64,000 nucleotides of DNA from Verrucomicrobiota bacterium (GTDB lineage Bacteria; Verrucomicrobiota; Verrucomicrobiia; Opitutales; UBA953), in NCBI GenBank assembly GCA_030830965.1, contig JAURLX010000004.1:1-64000 (forward strand), read 5' to 3'. Below the pieces are notes generated by a model. That model did no database searches, had not been told where the DNA came from, and saw only the letters and a list, made by a program, of their open reading frames with translations. Below, piece after piece: positions 31,166 to 39,207 of the stretch. Both the position numbers and the translations under genes were made by a program. Position 1 is the first letter of the stretch, and each line of letters starts with the position of its first letter.

Positions 31166-31603
31166 ATGGATAACAAACTGTTCGTAGGCAATCTGGCTTG
31201 GGCTTCGACCGAGGCCGACATCCGGGCTCACTTCTCCCAGGCGGGAGAGGTCGTTTCCGTCGAAGTGATGATGGACAAGTTCACGGGACGTCCCCGTGGC
31301 TTCGCCTTCGTCACGATGGGTAACGCCCAGCAGGCTCAGGACGCGATCGCCAAGACTGAAGGCGTCGAGTTCATGGGTCGTCCCCTGAAGGTCAACGTGG
31401 CCCGTCCCCGTGAGGAGCGTCCCTCCTTCGGCGGTGGCGAGCGTCGCGGCGGCTTCGGCGGCGGCGAACGCGGCGGCTTCGGCGGCGGCGGACGCGGCGG
31501 CTTCGGCGGCGGCGAACGTCGCGGCGGCTTCGGCGGTGGCGGACGCGGCGGCTTCGGCGGAGATCGCCGTGGCGGCTTCGGCGGCGACCGTGGCGGCTAC
31601 TGA
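31166..31603 (+). CDS. RRM RNA-binding protein with Gly/Arg-rich tail
   Basis: 145 residues. Residues 1-82 form one RNA recognition motif with RNP2 KLFVGNLAW and RNP1 RPRGFAFVTM. Residues ~88-145 are repeats of GGF/GGGERR/GGGGRGG, an RGG-type tail. Similar single-RRM proteins in cyanobacteria and other bacteria are cold-induced RNA chaperones; the glycine-rich tail resembles plant and animal GR-RBPs. Predicted cytoplasmic RNA binding. It is flanked by an AT-rich leader and a strong terminator, so it is a monocistronic unit. RNA targets are unknown. Confidence 0.9.
   Translation: MDNKLFVGNLAWASTEADIRAHFSQAGEVVSVEVMMDKFTGRPRGFAFVTMGNAQQAQDAIAKTEGVEFMGRPLKVNVARPREERPSFGGGERRGGFGGGERGGFGGGGRGGFGGGERRGGFGGGGRGGFGGDRRGGFGGDRGGY
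31427..31600 (+). repeat. In-frame Gly/Arg codon repeats of the RRM protein
   Basis: Tandem imperfect repeats of GGCGGCTTCGGCGGCGGC-like units encoding RGGFGGG blocks. They are coding repeats, with unit length varying between about 18 and 24 nt, and likely to expand or contract by slippage. Confidence 0.8.
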
Positions 31604-31625
31604 GACCCGTCTCCGATGACTCACC

Positions 31626-31653
31626 GGGGCGCCTCCAGGCGCCCCTTTTTTTT
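31626..31653 (+). terminator. Rho-independent terminator after the RRM gene
   Basis: Perfect 8-bp stem GGGGCGCC/GGCGCCCC with a TCCA loop, followed by eight T residues, 22 nt past the stop. The best terminator in the window. Confidence 0.92.
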
Positions 31654-31720
31654 GCCGACTGGCCGTGCTTGTGCGCCGGTTCGGCATGGACATCCTTCCT
31701 CGGATGAAAGGCCGGTCGTG

Positions 31721-32440
31721 ATGTGCCGCCGGGCGATGATCTGGCTGACCGGATGTGGCGCGGTGGCCGGCGCCGCATGGCTTTGGCTCAGGCCGGCGCC
31801 CAGCCGGCTCTCCGTTTCCGGCCCCGCCGAGGCCTACGGGATGGCCGACCCTTCCGCCGCAGCGCGCACGCGCTCCGGCAGAACGGTCCTAGACGCGCTG
31901 GTGCGTTTCGCTCCGGCCGAAGGACAGGGTCGGCTCCGTCCCCTGCTTGCGAACGGCTCGCCGCGGGCCGATTTCGCCTTCGCTCCCGGCCGCAAGGCCG
32001 TGACGGCGGCCGTGCACGGCCAACCGGCGCCAGAGCCCGCGCTGACCCTCCCCTCCGAGGCGGTGCTGCAAGGACGAGGCGTGGACGACTGTTTCCTACT
32101 CATGCGATTCGAGCCGGCCTCGGGCCTGCTCGATGCGCCGGCCCGGCGCCGATGGATGGGCGGGGCGCTCGCCGAGGCCGTGCGCGAGGCGCGCTCCGCC
32201 ACCGTGGCCGTCGGAGAAGAATCCCCTCCGGCCCGCACCGTGGCGACCATCGCGCTGGAGTTCGCCGACGGCGCCCGGGCGGAGGCGGCGCTGCGCCGCC
32301 TCACGTCCTCGCCCCCCGACGGATCGCCGGTCACCTTCACCGCCACGCCTGGCGCGGCCACGAGCAGCCGCCTCAGCGGCCTGGTCGTGATCCGCCTCGA
32401 GGCCGATGTACGGCTCGTGAACGCCTCCCTCGGCCGCTGA
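31721..32440 (+). CDS. Hypothetical membrane-anchored or exported protein
   Basis: About 239 residues, family not recognised. The N-terminus has a hydrophobic segment (MIWLTGCGAVAGAAWLWL) that could be a signal anchor; the CGA is not a convincing lipobox. The remainder is an Ala/Arg-rich soluble domain with few landmarks (FAPAEGQGRLRPLLANGSPRADF, DDCFLLMRFEP). The track start at 31616 would lie before the RRM terminator, so ATG 31721 (or 31736) was preferred. A competing minus-strand ORF overlaps hisI and is rejected. Moderate confidence that this is a real gene. Confidence 0.55.
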   Translation: MCRRAMIWLTGCGAVAGAAWLWLRPAPSRLSVSGPAEAYGMADPSAAARTRSGRTVLDALVRFAPAEGQGRLRPLLANGSPRADFAFAPGRKAVTAAVHGQPAPEPALTLPSEAVLQGRGVDDCFLLMRFEPASGLLDAPARRRWMGGALAEAVREARSATVAVGEESPPARTVATIALEFADGARAEAALRRLTSSPPDGSPVTFTATPGAATSSRLSGLVVIRLEADVRLVNASLGR

Positions 32441-32444
32441 CCCT

Positions 32445-32855
32445 TCAGGCCTGCTCGAGCGTGCCGTCCGCCCTGAGCCTGCGGTAGTAGCAGCCCGAGC
32501 GCGAACGTCCGTCGGCGCCCTTGGTGTGGCAGGCGCCCTGCCCCGCCGGCCTCACGCGGTAGAGGATGGAATTCTGCTCGCAGTTCACGCGCACCTCGAG
32601 GAGTTCCAGGAAATCTCCGGAGGTGAGGCCCTTGATCCAAAGTTCGTTGCGCGAGGTGCTCCAGAAAGTCGCCTTGCGCTCCTTGAGCGCGGTGGCGAGC
32701 GCCAGCTCATTGACGTAGCCGAGGATGAGCACCTCCCCGGTCGCGGCGTCCTGGGCGACGGCCGGAATCACATCCGCCTGGCCTGAGGCGATTTTCCTCA
32801 GCTTCTTGAAATCCAGCGTGAGCTGGGACCCTTCCTCGAGCGCCTTGTCTGCCAT
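32445..32855 (-). CDS. hisI: Phosphoribosyl-AMP cyclohydrolase with variant metal motif
   Basis: HisI opens the adenine ring of phosphoribosyl-AMP in histidine synthesis. With the start MADKALEEG the protein is 136 residues. Family features: VIPAVAQDAATGEVLILGYVNELAL, ATFWSTSRNELWIKG, and zinc cysteines C92, C109 (ACHTKG) and C122 (GCYYRR). In standard HisI the magnesium motif is DCDxD; here it reads NCEQN (91-95), so two aspartates are Asn and one is Glu. No hisE is fused and no other his gene is adjacent. Either a lineage variant with altered metal use, or a paralogue with changed activity. Confidence 0.8.
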   Translation of the reverse strand: MADKALEEGSQLTLDFKKLRKIASGQADVIPAVAQDAATGEVLILGYVNELALATALKERKATFWSTSRNELWIKGLTSGDFLELLEVRVNCEQNSILYRVRPAGQGACHTKGADGRSRSGCYYRRLRADGTLEQA

Positions 32856-32932
32856 GCGACCAATCTGGCAGGCACTCTGGCGCTCATTCAAGGCTGGAAT
32901 CCCCTGCGTTTTGGCCATACCCCGATGACATC

Positions 32933-34924
32933 ATGTCCCTCAATACCGCCGCTCTTTCCCGCGCCGCCGACGAGGCCCGCGGACTGTCCATGGACGCCGT
33001 CGCCGCATGCCACTCGGGGCACCTCGGCCTGCCCCTCGGCGCGGCCGAGATCGGCGCCGCCCTCTACGGCCATTTCCTGCGGCACGACCCCTCCGACCCC
33101 CGATGGATCAACCGCGACCGCTTTGTCCTTTCCGCCGGCCATGGCTCGATGTTCCTCTACTCCTGGCTCCACCTCGCCGGCTTCGACCTTCCCGTGGAGC
33201 AGGTGAAGGCCTTCCGCAAGCTGCACTCCAAGACCCCAGGCCATCCTGAATTCGGCGAGACGCCCGGCGTCGAGGCCACCACGGGGCCGCTGGGCCAGGG
33301 CACCGGCAACATCGTCGGCATGGCCGTCGCCGCCAAGATGGCCGCCGCCCACTTCAACACCCCCGAACACACGGTCTTCGACCACCTCGTGGTGGGCCTC
33401 GCCGGGGACGGCTGCCTCCAGGAAGGCATCTCGCAGGAGGCCGCGTCCTTCGCCGGTCGCTTCGGCTTGGACAACCTCGTCATGCTCTACGATTCCAACG
33501 ACGTCACCCTCGACGCGATGGCCTCGAAGACGCAGAACGAGGACACCGCCAAGCGCTTCGAGGCGGCGAACTGGGAGGTCATCCTGGTCAAGGACGCCAA
33601 CCAGGTCGGCCCGGTCGCGGCCGCCCTCGACCAGGCCCGCGCCAGCCGCAACGGCAAGCCCAAGCTCATCATCTGCAAGACCGTCATCGCGAAAGGCATC
33701 CCCGAAGTGCAGGGCTCGGCCAAGGGGCACGGCGAGGGCGGCGTGAAGTTCGTCGACGCCGCGCGCAAGGCGCTCGGCCTGCCGGACGAGAAGTTCTTCG
33801 TTTCGGCCGAGACCCGCGCCTTCTTCGCCGAACGCAGGGCCCGCCAGGCCGCGGAACACGCCGCCTGGAAGCGGGGCTTCGAGGCCTGGACCAAAGCCCA
33901 GCCCGCCAAGGCCGCCCTCCTCGCGAAGGCCGCCGCGGGCGAGCACGGCGACGTCGCCTCGCTCCTCGCCGCCATCCCCGAGTTCGGCAAGAACGCCCTC
34001 GCGACCCGCGTCTCCGGCGAGGCCTGCATCAACGCGGTGGCGAAGGCCGCCCCGACGGTGCTCTCCGGCTCAGCTGACCTCCACGGCTCGACCAAGAACT
34101 ACATCAAGGACGTGGGCGACTTCGACGTGGCCACGCCCGGCGGCCGCAACCTCTACTTCGGCATCCGCGAGCACGCCATGGGCGCGATCCTCAATGGCAT
34201 CGCCTACCACGGCGTGTTCAAGGGTTCGGGCGCGACGTTCCTGACCTTCTCCGACTACCTGCGTCCCTCGATCCGCGTCGCCGCGCTCTCCAAGCTGCAG
34301 ACGTTCTACATCTTCACGCACGACTCGGTGGGCGTGGGCGAGGACGGCCCCACGCACCAGCCTGTCGAGACGGTCAGCGCGCTGCGCTGCATCCCCAACC
34401 TCGACGTGGTCAGGCCCGCGGACGCCGAGGAGACGGCCGCGGCCTTCGCGCACGCGGTCTCCCGCAAGGACGGTCCGGTGGCGCTCATCCTTTCACGTCA
34501 GAACGTGCCCTCGCTCGACGCCATCCCAGTCGCCGAACGCCGCCAAGGCGCGCTCCGAGGTGCCTACGTGGCCCGCCGCGAGACGGCCGCCCTCACCCAC
34601 GTGCTCATCGGCACGGGGAGCGAGCTGCAGCACGCGCTCGCCGCGGCCGAGGAGCTCGGCGCCGGGGTCCGCGTGGTCTCGATGCCGTCGATGGAGGTCT
34701 TCGCCCGCCAGCCCGCGTCGTACCGCGACGAGGTGCTGCCCCCGTCCTGCGCCAAGCGAGTGAGCATCGAAGCCGGCGTGACCTCCACCTGGGGCCGCCA
34801 CGTGGGCCTCGGAGGCAAGGCAATCGGCACCGACACCTTCGGCCTCTCCGCCCCCGGCGACGTGGTCATGAAGGAACTCGGCATCACCAAGGAGGCCGTC
34901 GTGGCCGCCGCCAAGGCGCTCTGA
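32933..34924 (+). CDS. tkt: Transketolase
   Basis: 663 residues, ThDP- and divalent-metal-dependent; moves two-carbon units in the pentose phosphate pathway. Motifs: HSGHLGLPLGAAEIGAALYG, FVLSAGHGSMFLYSWLHLAG, TTGPLGQGTGNIVGMAVAAKM, ThDP motif GDGCLQEGISQEAASFAGRF...LYDSND, then the pyrimidine domain GIREHAMGAILNGIAYHG, THDSVGVGEDGPTHQPVE and PSMEVFARQ in the C-terminal domain. Full length. It is followed by a strong bidirectional terminator. No Shine-Dalgarno motif is seen before the ATG. Confidence 0.96.
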   Translation: MSLNTAALSRAADEARGLSMDAVAACHSGHLGLPLGAAEIGAALYGHFLRHDPSDPRWINRDRFVLSAGHGSMFLYSWLHLAGFDLPVEQVKAFRKLHSKTPGHPEFGETPGVEATTGPLGQGTGNIVGMAVAAKMAAAHFNTPEHTVFDHLVVGLAGDGCLQEGISQEAASFAGRFGLDNLVMLYDSNDVTLDAMASKTQNEDTAKRFEAANWEVILVKDANQVGPVAAALDQARASRNGKPKLIICKTVIAKGIPEVQGSAKGHGEGGVKFVDAARKALGLPDEKFFVSAETRAFFAERRARQAAEHAAWKRGFEAWTKAQPAKAALLAKAAAGEHGDVASLLAAIPEFGKNALATRVSGEACINAVAKAAPTVLSGSADLHGSTKNYIKDVGDFDVATPGGRNLYFGIREHAMGAILNGIAYHGVFKGSGATFLTFSDYLRPSIRVAALSKLQTFYIFTHDSVGVGEDGPTHQPVETVSALRCIPNLDVVRPADAEETAAAFAHAVSRKDGPVALILSRQNVPSLDAIPVAERRQGALRGAYVARRETAALTHVLIGTGSELQHALAAAEELGAGVRVVSMPSMEVFARQPASYRDEVLPPSCAKRVSIEAGVTSTWGRHVGLGGKAIGTDTFGLSAPGDVVMKELGITKEAVVAAAKAL

Positions 34925-34944
34925 ACAGCCAGACCGGCCGGAGG

Positions 34945-34971
34945 AAGGGCGGGCCTGAGCCCGCCCTTTTT
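34945..34971. terminator. Bidirectional terminator between tkt and the convergent propeller gene
   Basis: Perfect 10-bp stem AAGGGCGGGC/GCCCGCCCTT with a CTGA loop, flanked by T residues on the + strand. It begins 21 nt past the tkt stop and ends 7 nt before the end of the minus-strand gene. Confidence 0.85.
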
Positions 34972-34977
34972 CATCCC

Positions 34978-35883
34978 TCACCTGACCGGGCGGAGGGATG
35001 AGAGCGGCAGGCGGAAGATGTCGCCCTGTTCGCTCGCGAGGAGCAAGGTGGACGCGTCGGCCCAGGCGCAGCCTTCCAGCTGCCAGGAAAGCAGCGGCGG
35101 GGAAAGCGCCGAGCCGAGCGCGCGGCCGGAGAAGAACGCCTCCCCTTCGGCCGGAAGGTCGAACACCCAGATGAAACGGTAGGTCAGCACCGCGAGCTTC
35201 GTCCGATCGGGCGAGACGGATGCGTCGGTCACCATGCCGAGCGCGTCGAACCGGGCGAGCTTCACCGGCTCCGTCCGGTCCCCGTGCGCGGGGATCTCGA
35301 TGCGCCAGAGGTCGGTGAGGGTGTCCCGTCGGTGCTTGGTCAGCAGGTACAGCCGCCCGCGGAGCATGAAGACGGCCTCGCAATCGTGGGAGAGCTCCGG
35401 GTCGGGAAAGACCTTCTGGTCGGGCCAGGCGAAGGTGACACGACGGGCGGCCGTGGTCGCGGCGCCCCGGGCCGGCTCCTGCAGCACGTAGAGCTGGAGC
35501 TCTTTGCGCAGCGACAGGTTGTTGCCGACGTCGGCGACGATCATGCGTCCTCCTGCCTCGCCCGTGAGTCCCTCCCAGTCGTTGCGGGCGGCGCCGACGA
35601 CCTCGGTCCCCGTCCACGGGGCTCCGGCATGCTCGGCAAAAGCTCCGTCCGAACGGAGAGGGATGAGGCGGGGCCGGGGGCCGTGGTCGGAGACGGCCCA
35701 GAAGACTCCGGGCATGGAGGGACTCGCCCAGAGGCCGGAGCATTCCGGCAGCGCGGCCCTCGGCAACTTGCCCGCGGATCTCAGCTCGACCGGCGGGAAT
35801 CCGGGTGCGGCGCGCGTGACGACGGCGGGCTCGGCGCCGGCGAGGACGGAGCCGGCCAGAACGACCATGAGCGAGGACCGCAT
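34978..35883 (-). CDS. Secreted beta-propeller-like protein, unknown function
   Basis: About 301 residues with an N-terminal signal peptide (MRSSLMVVLAGSVLAGAEPA); the internal start was chosen for this reason. The mature part contains short motifs seen in esterase-like/SdiA-regulated-type propellers: ECSGLWASPSMPGVFWAVSDHGPRPRL, NDWEGLTGEAGGRMIVADVGNN, HDCEAVFMLRGRLYLLTK, MVTDASVSPDRTKLAVLTYRF, LEGCAWADASTLLLASEQGDI. Regularly spaced strands suggest five or six blades. Predicted periplasmic or extracellular; ligand unknown. Confidence 0.7.
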   Translation of the reverse strand: MRSSLMVVLAGSVLAGAEPAVVTRAAPGFPPVELRSAGKLPRAALPECSGLWASPSMPGVFWAVSDHGPRPRLIPLRSDGAFAEHAGAPWTGTEVVGAARNDWEGLTGEAGGRMIVADVGNNLSLRKELQLYVLQEPARGAATTAARRVTFAWPDQKVFPDPELSHDCEAVFMLRGRLYLLTKHRRDTLTDLWRIEIPAHGDRTEPVKLARFDALGMVTDASVSPDRTKLAVLTYRFIWVFDLPAEGEAFFSGRALGSALSPPLLSWQLEGCAWADASTLLLASEQGDIFRLPLSSLRPVR

Positions 35884-35968
35884 GCGGCCAAGATGATGAA
35901 CCAAGGCCGCAAGGCAATCCGAGGCGGTTTGGGATGGCGCAAGGGCGGGCCGGCGCAAGCATCACGCC

Positions 35969-36559
35969 ATGGCCCGCTCCGCCCGCGACCTCTGGACGGC
36001 ACGCCTCAAGGGCGGGGTGTCGCGCGTATCCAGCAGCCTGCCCCGGCGCAATTCGACGGCCGTCGCGCCCGGAGCGAAACGCGGCTGCAGAGCGATCATC
36101 ATCGGCATCGATCCGTCCCTGCGCGGGACCGGGCTAGCGGTGGTCGACGCGCGCGGTCCCGCGCCCCGGCTGCTCGCGAGCACGACCCTGCGGCTGCCGG
36201 CCCGCCTCACCCAGGCCGAATGCCTCGGACGGATCGCGGCCGCCTCGGAGAAGATGGCGCGCGAACATCAGGCGACGGAAGTGGCGGTCGAGGGCACGAT
36301 CTACGTGCAGAACTTCCGCACGGCGCAGGCGATGGGGGCCTCCCGCGGCGCCGCGCTGGGAGCGGTGGCCAGGCTGGGCCTGAAAGTGACCGAATACGCT
36401 CCGGCGAGGATCAAGCAGGCGGTGGCCGGTCACGGCCGGGCCAGCAAGGACCAGGTGGGCCGCATGGTAAGCGCGGCGCTCGGCCTGACGGACGTCCTCC
36501 CCGCGGACGAGTCGGATGCGGCGGCGGCGGCGCTCTGCCACGCCTACAACGCGCGCTGA
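35969..36559 (+). CDS. ruvC: Holliday junction resolvase RuvC
   Basis: 196 residues. The acidic catalytic residues are visible: D48 in IIIGIDPSLRGTG, E in VAVEGTIYVQNFRTAQAMGASRG, and the C-terminal D in ADESDAAAAALCHA. The DNA-binding loop and PARIKQAVAGHGRASKDQV are conserved. The first ~40 residues are a basic extension not found in E. coli RuvC, where the first Asp is residue 7; no better downstream start codon is evident. It cuts Holliday junctions with RuvAB; ruvA and ruvB are not adjacent. Confidence 0.93.
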   Translation: MARSARDLWTARLKGGVSRVSSSLPRRNSTAVAPGAKRGCRAIIIGIDPSLRGTGLAVVDARGPAPRLLASTTLRLPARLTQAECLGRIAAASEKMAREHQATEVAVEGTIYVQNFRTAQAMGASRGAALGAVARLGLKVTEYAPARIKQAVAGHGRASKDQVGRMVSAALGLTDVLPADESDAAAAALCHAYNAR

Positions 36560-36561
36560 GC

Positions 36562-39132
36562 TCAGTCCTCCGTGACGGCGAAACGGTCCGCCCGGCCGTT
36601 CGCCTCGCTCCAACGGGCCATCAGCTCGTCGAGCGGCACGGGGCGCACCTTCTGGGCGAGGTTGGCCGCGCCGGCCTCGAGGCAGGCGCGCAGCTGGTCC
36701 CACACCGCGCCGTAGGAGCGCGAGAAACGCAGCGAGCCGTCGCGGATGAGGCTGGAGACCTGGCAGCAGCCGCCGACCTCCGTGCAGGTGAAGCGCCCCG
36801 CCTTGAACTCCTCCGTCGAGACGGCGAAGAGATCGAAGCGGGCGAAGTGCAGCCCCGGGAAACGCCGGGCGAAGGACGTCACCGCGGCCTCGAGCTCGGG
36901 CGTGAGCAGATCGGGCCGGTGGACGCAGCGGGCGCCGTGCCCGTAGCTGCCGGTGGGGTTGAGCGTCACCGTCTCTCCGGCGGCGGGCACCCGGGTGAGG
37001 GAGCGCGAGTGGCAGCGCAGGTAGAGGGCGGCCCGGGCGACCGCACGGTCGTCGAGCCAGATCAGCTCCTCCAGCGTCTGATCGCCGTCGCCGCGCACGG
37101 TCACCGCGCGCTTCTCGACGACGGCCATGACACGCCCGTCGTCGTGGCCGGGACTGCGGCGCCAGACCACCTCGAATTCACGGCCGCGGACGAGCGGCTG
37201 CAGCACCAGGTCCTCCTCCGCGCCGCGCATCAGACGCTCGAGCGCCACGCCGTCGCGGACGATGCGGAGCCCCGCGCCGTTCTCCGAGACCTCGGGCTTG
37301 CAGACGAGCGGGAAGCCGTGCGCGGAGGAGAACGAGGCGGCCTCGCGGACGCGGGCTTCGGAATCCTCGTCGACGGAGAGCGCCAGGGTCGGGCAGCAGC
37401 GGGAATCGCGCTGGAAGGGCCGCAGCAGCAGCGAACGGGAGTCGCCGGTGAAGCCCCCGATCCGGCCGAAGGAGGGATTGGCCGAGGCGAAGGCCGTCAG
37501 GCTGAGGTGACGCAGGCTGAGCAAGGCCACGCCCAGGCGCACGGGGAGGAAGAGGATGCCCGACCTCCAGCCCGAGGGCTGGAGAAATCGGCGCACCTTC
37601 ATGACGATCTCGCGACGGCCACGCCAGGTGAGGGCCGGCACCACCCAGTGCGTGAGGAACCAGATCAGGAAGAAGATCCCTATCACGATCCACGCCGCAT
37701 ACTGCTTGTAGCGCGGGAACTGCTCCATGAAGGGCGGGCCCAACGTGCTTCCCAGCAGCATGAGGAAGGGCGTCCACACCAGCGCGGCCACGAAGAGGAG
37801 GAGCGCGAGGCGCGGCAGGCCGAGCCGCAGGATGCCGGCGGTCACGAAGGTGGGCACGCGGCTCGCGGGGATGAAGCGCGAGCTGACGATCACCAGCAGC
37901 CCGCGGGGCGACCCGAACCAGCCGGCCATCCGGTCGATCTCATGCTCCTTGACGATCCACCTGAGCGGCGCGCGCCGGAGCGCGCCGCGGCCGAGCCAGC
38001 GGCCCAAGCCGTAGAGCACCATGTCGCCGATGAAGATGCCGGCCGTGCAGGCGAGCGCCGCCCACCAGAAGCTGATGATGCCCTGGGCCGAGAGCAGGCC
38101 GGAGGCCAGGCAGGTCGGATCCTCCGCGACGAAGGTGCAGAATATGATGACGAGGATCAGCATCCAGAAGCGCGCGCCGCCGGAGACGACCAGTTCGGGA
38201 TAAGGCTGGGAGGGCGGGACGGGGGCGGGGCGCACGGCGGCGCGTCCGGCCTCGGCGTCCAGGATGAAGCGGGCGACGCCGGGGGCGGCCGCCTGGGCGA
38301 CCGCGCCGCCATGACCGCCCTCCAGTTCCAGCAGCCGGGCCTGTGGCATGAGACGGGCGGAATAGCGGGCGGCGTCCACGGGCGTGATCCAGTCGGACTG
38401 GCCGTGGACGATGAGGGCCGGGCCGTTCCATGCGCGCAGCAGCTCCCTGGCGCCCGAGAGGTCGCTGTCGAAGAACACGCCCGAATAGCCGCGATTGAAG
38501 GGGATCCGGTCGGCGAGCCCGAAATGGGGCGTCGCGACGTCAAGCAGCAGGAACGGAAGATGATGGAAGAAGTAGACGAACTTGTTGGCCACCGCGTTGC
38601 CCAGCAGCGTGTACTCCTGCGCGCTGGGCGCGGAGATCATGGTCAGCGAGGCGACGTTGTCAGGATGGCGGCTGGCGATCTCAAGCGCGACGATGCCGCC
38701 CATCCCCTCCCCGACGAGATGGAACCGTCCCTTCCCCAGCCGGGACTTGATCGACTCGAGTGCATCCTCCGCGATGCGGTCGATGGCCATCGTGGGGCGC
38801 GAACGATGATTGCGCGTCGGCCAGCCGACGGCCCAGACCTCGCCCACGCCGGGCACGTCGTCGGACCTCACGGAGAGGGCGGATCGCTTCCATCCTTCGC
38901 CGTCGTCCGGCAGGCGCGGGACGACCACCACCGGCAGGGCGCCGGACGGCGCCATGCTGAAGGCCGGCAGGACCCGCTCGAAGGAGATCGCACGCACCCG
39001 CTCCGGCTTCGGCAGACGATCCTCCGCCGTGACCCAACGGGAAAGCAGGACCGCGAGGAGATAAGCCCCAAGGATAACCCACTTTCCAGGAATCCGCCGT
39101 GCGGAGCGCTTGCGATCGGCGGTCGTGGACAT
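36562..39132 (-). CDS. Three-domain fusion: degenerate alpha/beta hydrolase + DedA/VTT membrane domain + ATP-grasp
   Basis: 856 residues with start MSTTADRKRS. Residues ~17-33 are a membrane anchor. Residues ~60-300 resemble an alpha/beta hydrolase, but the nucleophile elbow reads GEGMG (141-145) instead of GxSxG: Ser is replaced by Gly143, while the acid (D247, HGQSDW) and histidine (H274, EGGHGG) remain. Residues ~320-510 are a DedA/SNARE-associated (VTT) membrane domain with FVAEDPTCLASGLLSAQG, FIGDMVLYGLGRWLGR and SSRFIPASRVPTFVTAG. Residues ~560-825 look like an ATP-grasp ligase: FPLVCKPEVSENGAGLRIV, DLVLQPLVRGREFEVVW, TVTLNPTGSYGHGARCV, FARFDLFAV...TCTEVGGC. An inner-membrane lipid- or peptide-modifying role is plausible but unproven. 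It is convergent with ruvC and divergent from apaG. Confidence 0.75.
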   Translation of the reverse strand: MSTTADRKRSARRIPGKWVILGAYLLAVLLSRWVTAEDRLPKPERVRAISFERVLPAFSMAPSGALPVVVVPRLPDDGEGWKRSALSVRSDDVPGVGEVWAVGWPTRNHRSRPTMAIDRIAEDALESIKSRLGKGRFHLVGEGMGGIVALEIASRHPDNVASLTMISAPSAQEYTLLGNAVANKFVYFFHHLPFLLLDVATPHFGLADRIPFNRGYSGVFFDSDLSGARELLRAWNGPALIVHGQSDWITPVDAARYSARLMPQARLLELEGGHGGAVAQAAAPGVARFILDAEAGRAAVRPAPVPPSQPYPELVVSGGARFWMLILVIIFCTFVAEDPTCLASGLLSAQGIISFWWAALACTAGIFIGDMVLYGLGRWLGRGALRRAPLRWIVKEHEIDRMAGWFGSPRGLLVIVSSRFIPASRVPTFVTAGILRLGLPRLALLLFVAALVWTPFLMLLGSTLGPPFMEQFPRYKQYAAWIVIGIFFLIWFLTHWVVPALTWRGRREIVMKVRRFLQPSGWRSGILFLPVRLGVALLSLRHLSLTAFASANPSFGRIGGFTGDSRSLLLRPFQRDSRCCPTLALSVDEDSEARVREAASFSSAHGFPLVCKPEVSENGAGLRIVRDGVALERLMRGAEEDLVLQPLVRGREFEVVWRRSPGHDDGRVMAVVEKRAVTVRGDGDQTLEELIWLDDRAVARAALYLRCHSRSLTRVPAAGETVTLNPTGSYGHGARCVHRPDLLTPELEAAVTSFARRFPGLHFARFDLFAVSTEEFKAGRFTCTEVGGCCQVSSLIRDGSLRFSRSYGAVWDQLRACLEAGAANLAQKVRPVPLDELMARWSEANGRADRFAVTED

Positions 39133-39143
39133 GGGGGCCACAC

Positions 39144-39171
39144 ATCCAAACCCGCCCGGAGCCGGGGGCAA
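39144..39171 (-). promoter_or_regulatory. Promoter of the hydrolase/DedA/ATP-grasp fusion gene
   Basis: Minus strand: TTGCCC, 16-nt spacer, TTGGAT, then 11 nt to the ATG at 39132. Little or no leader is expected. It supports the chosen start over the far longer ORF-track start. Confidence 0.45.
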
Positions 39172-39207
39172 GAAGGTAAGGCCGCGGGACGGGCGTTTTG
39201 GCTTCCT

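Noticed and set aside
31427-31600. CRISPR-like repeat array
   Set aside because: The repeats are in-frame Gly/Arg codons of the RRM protein with no unique spacers.
31834-32640. 268-residue minus-strand ORF between the RRM gene and hisI
   Set aside because: It overlaps the end of hisI in a different frame and lacks motifs; Ala/Arg/Ser-rich shadow composition.
36134-36703. Minus-strand ORF over ruvC
   Set aside because: The plus strand carries all RuvC catalytic motifs; the minus frame has none.
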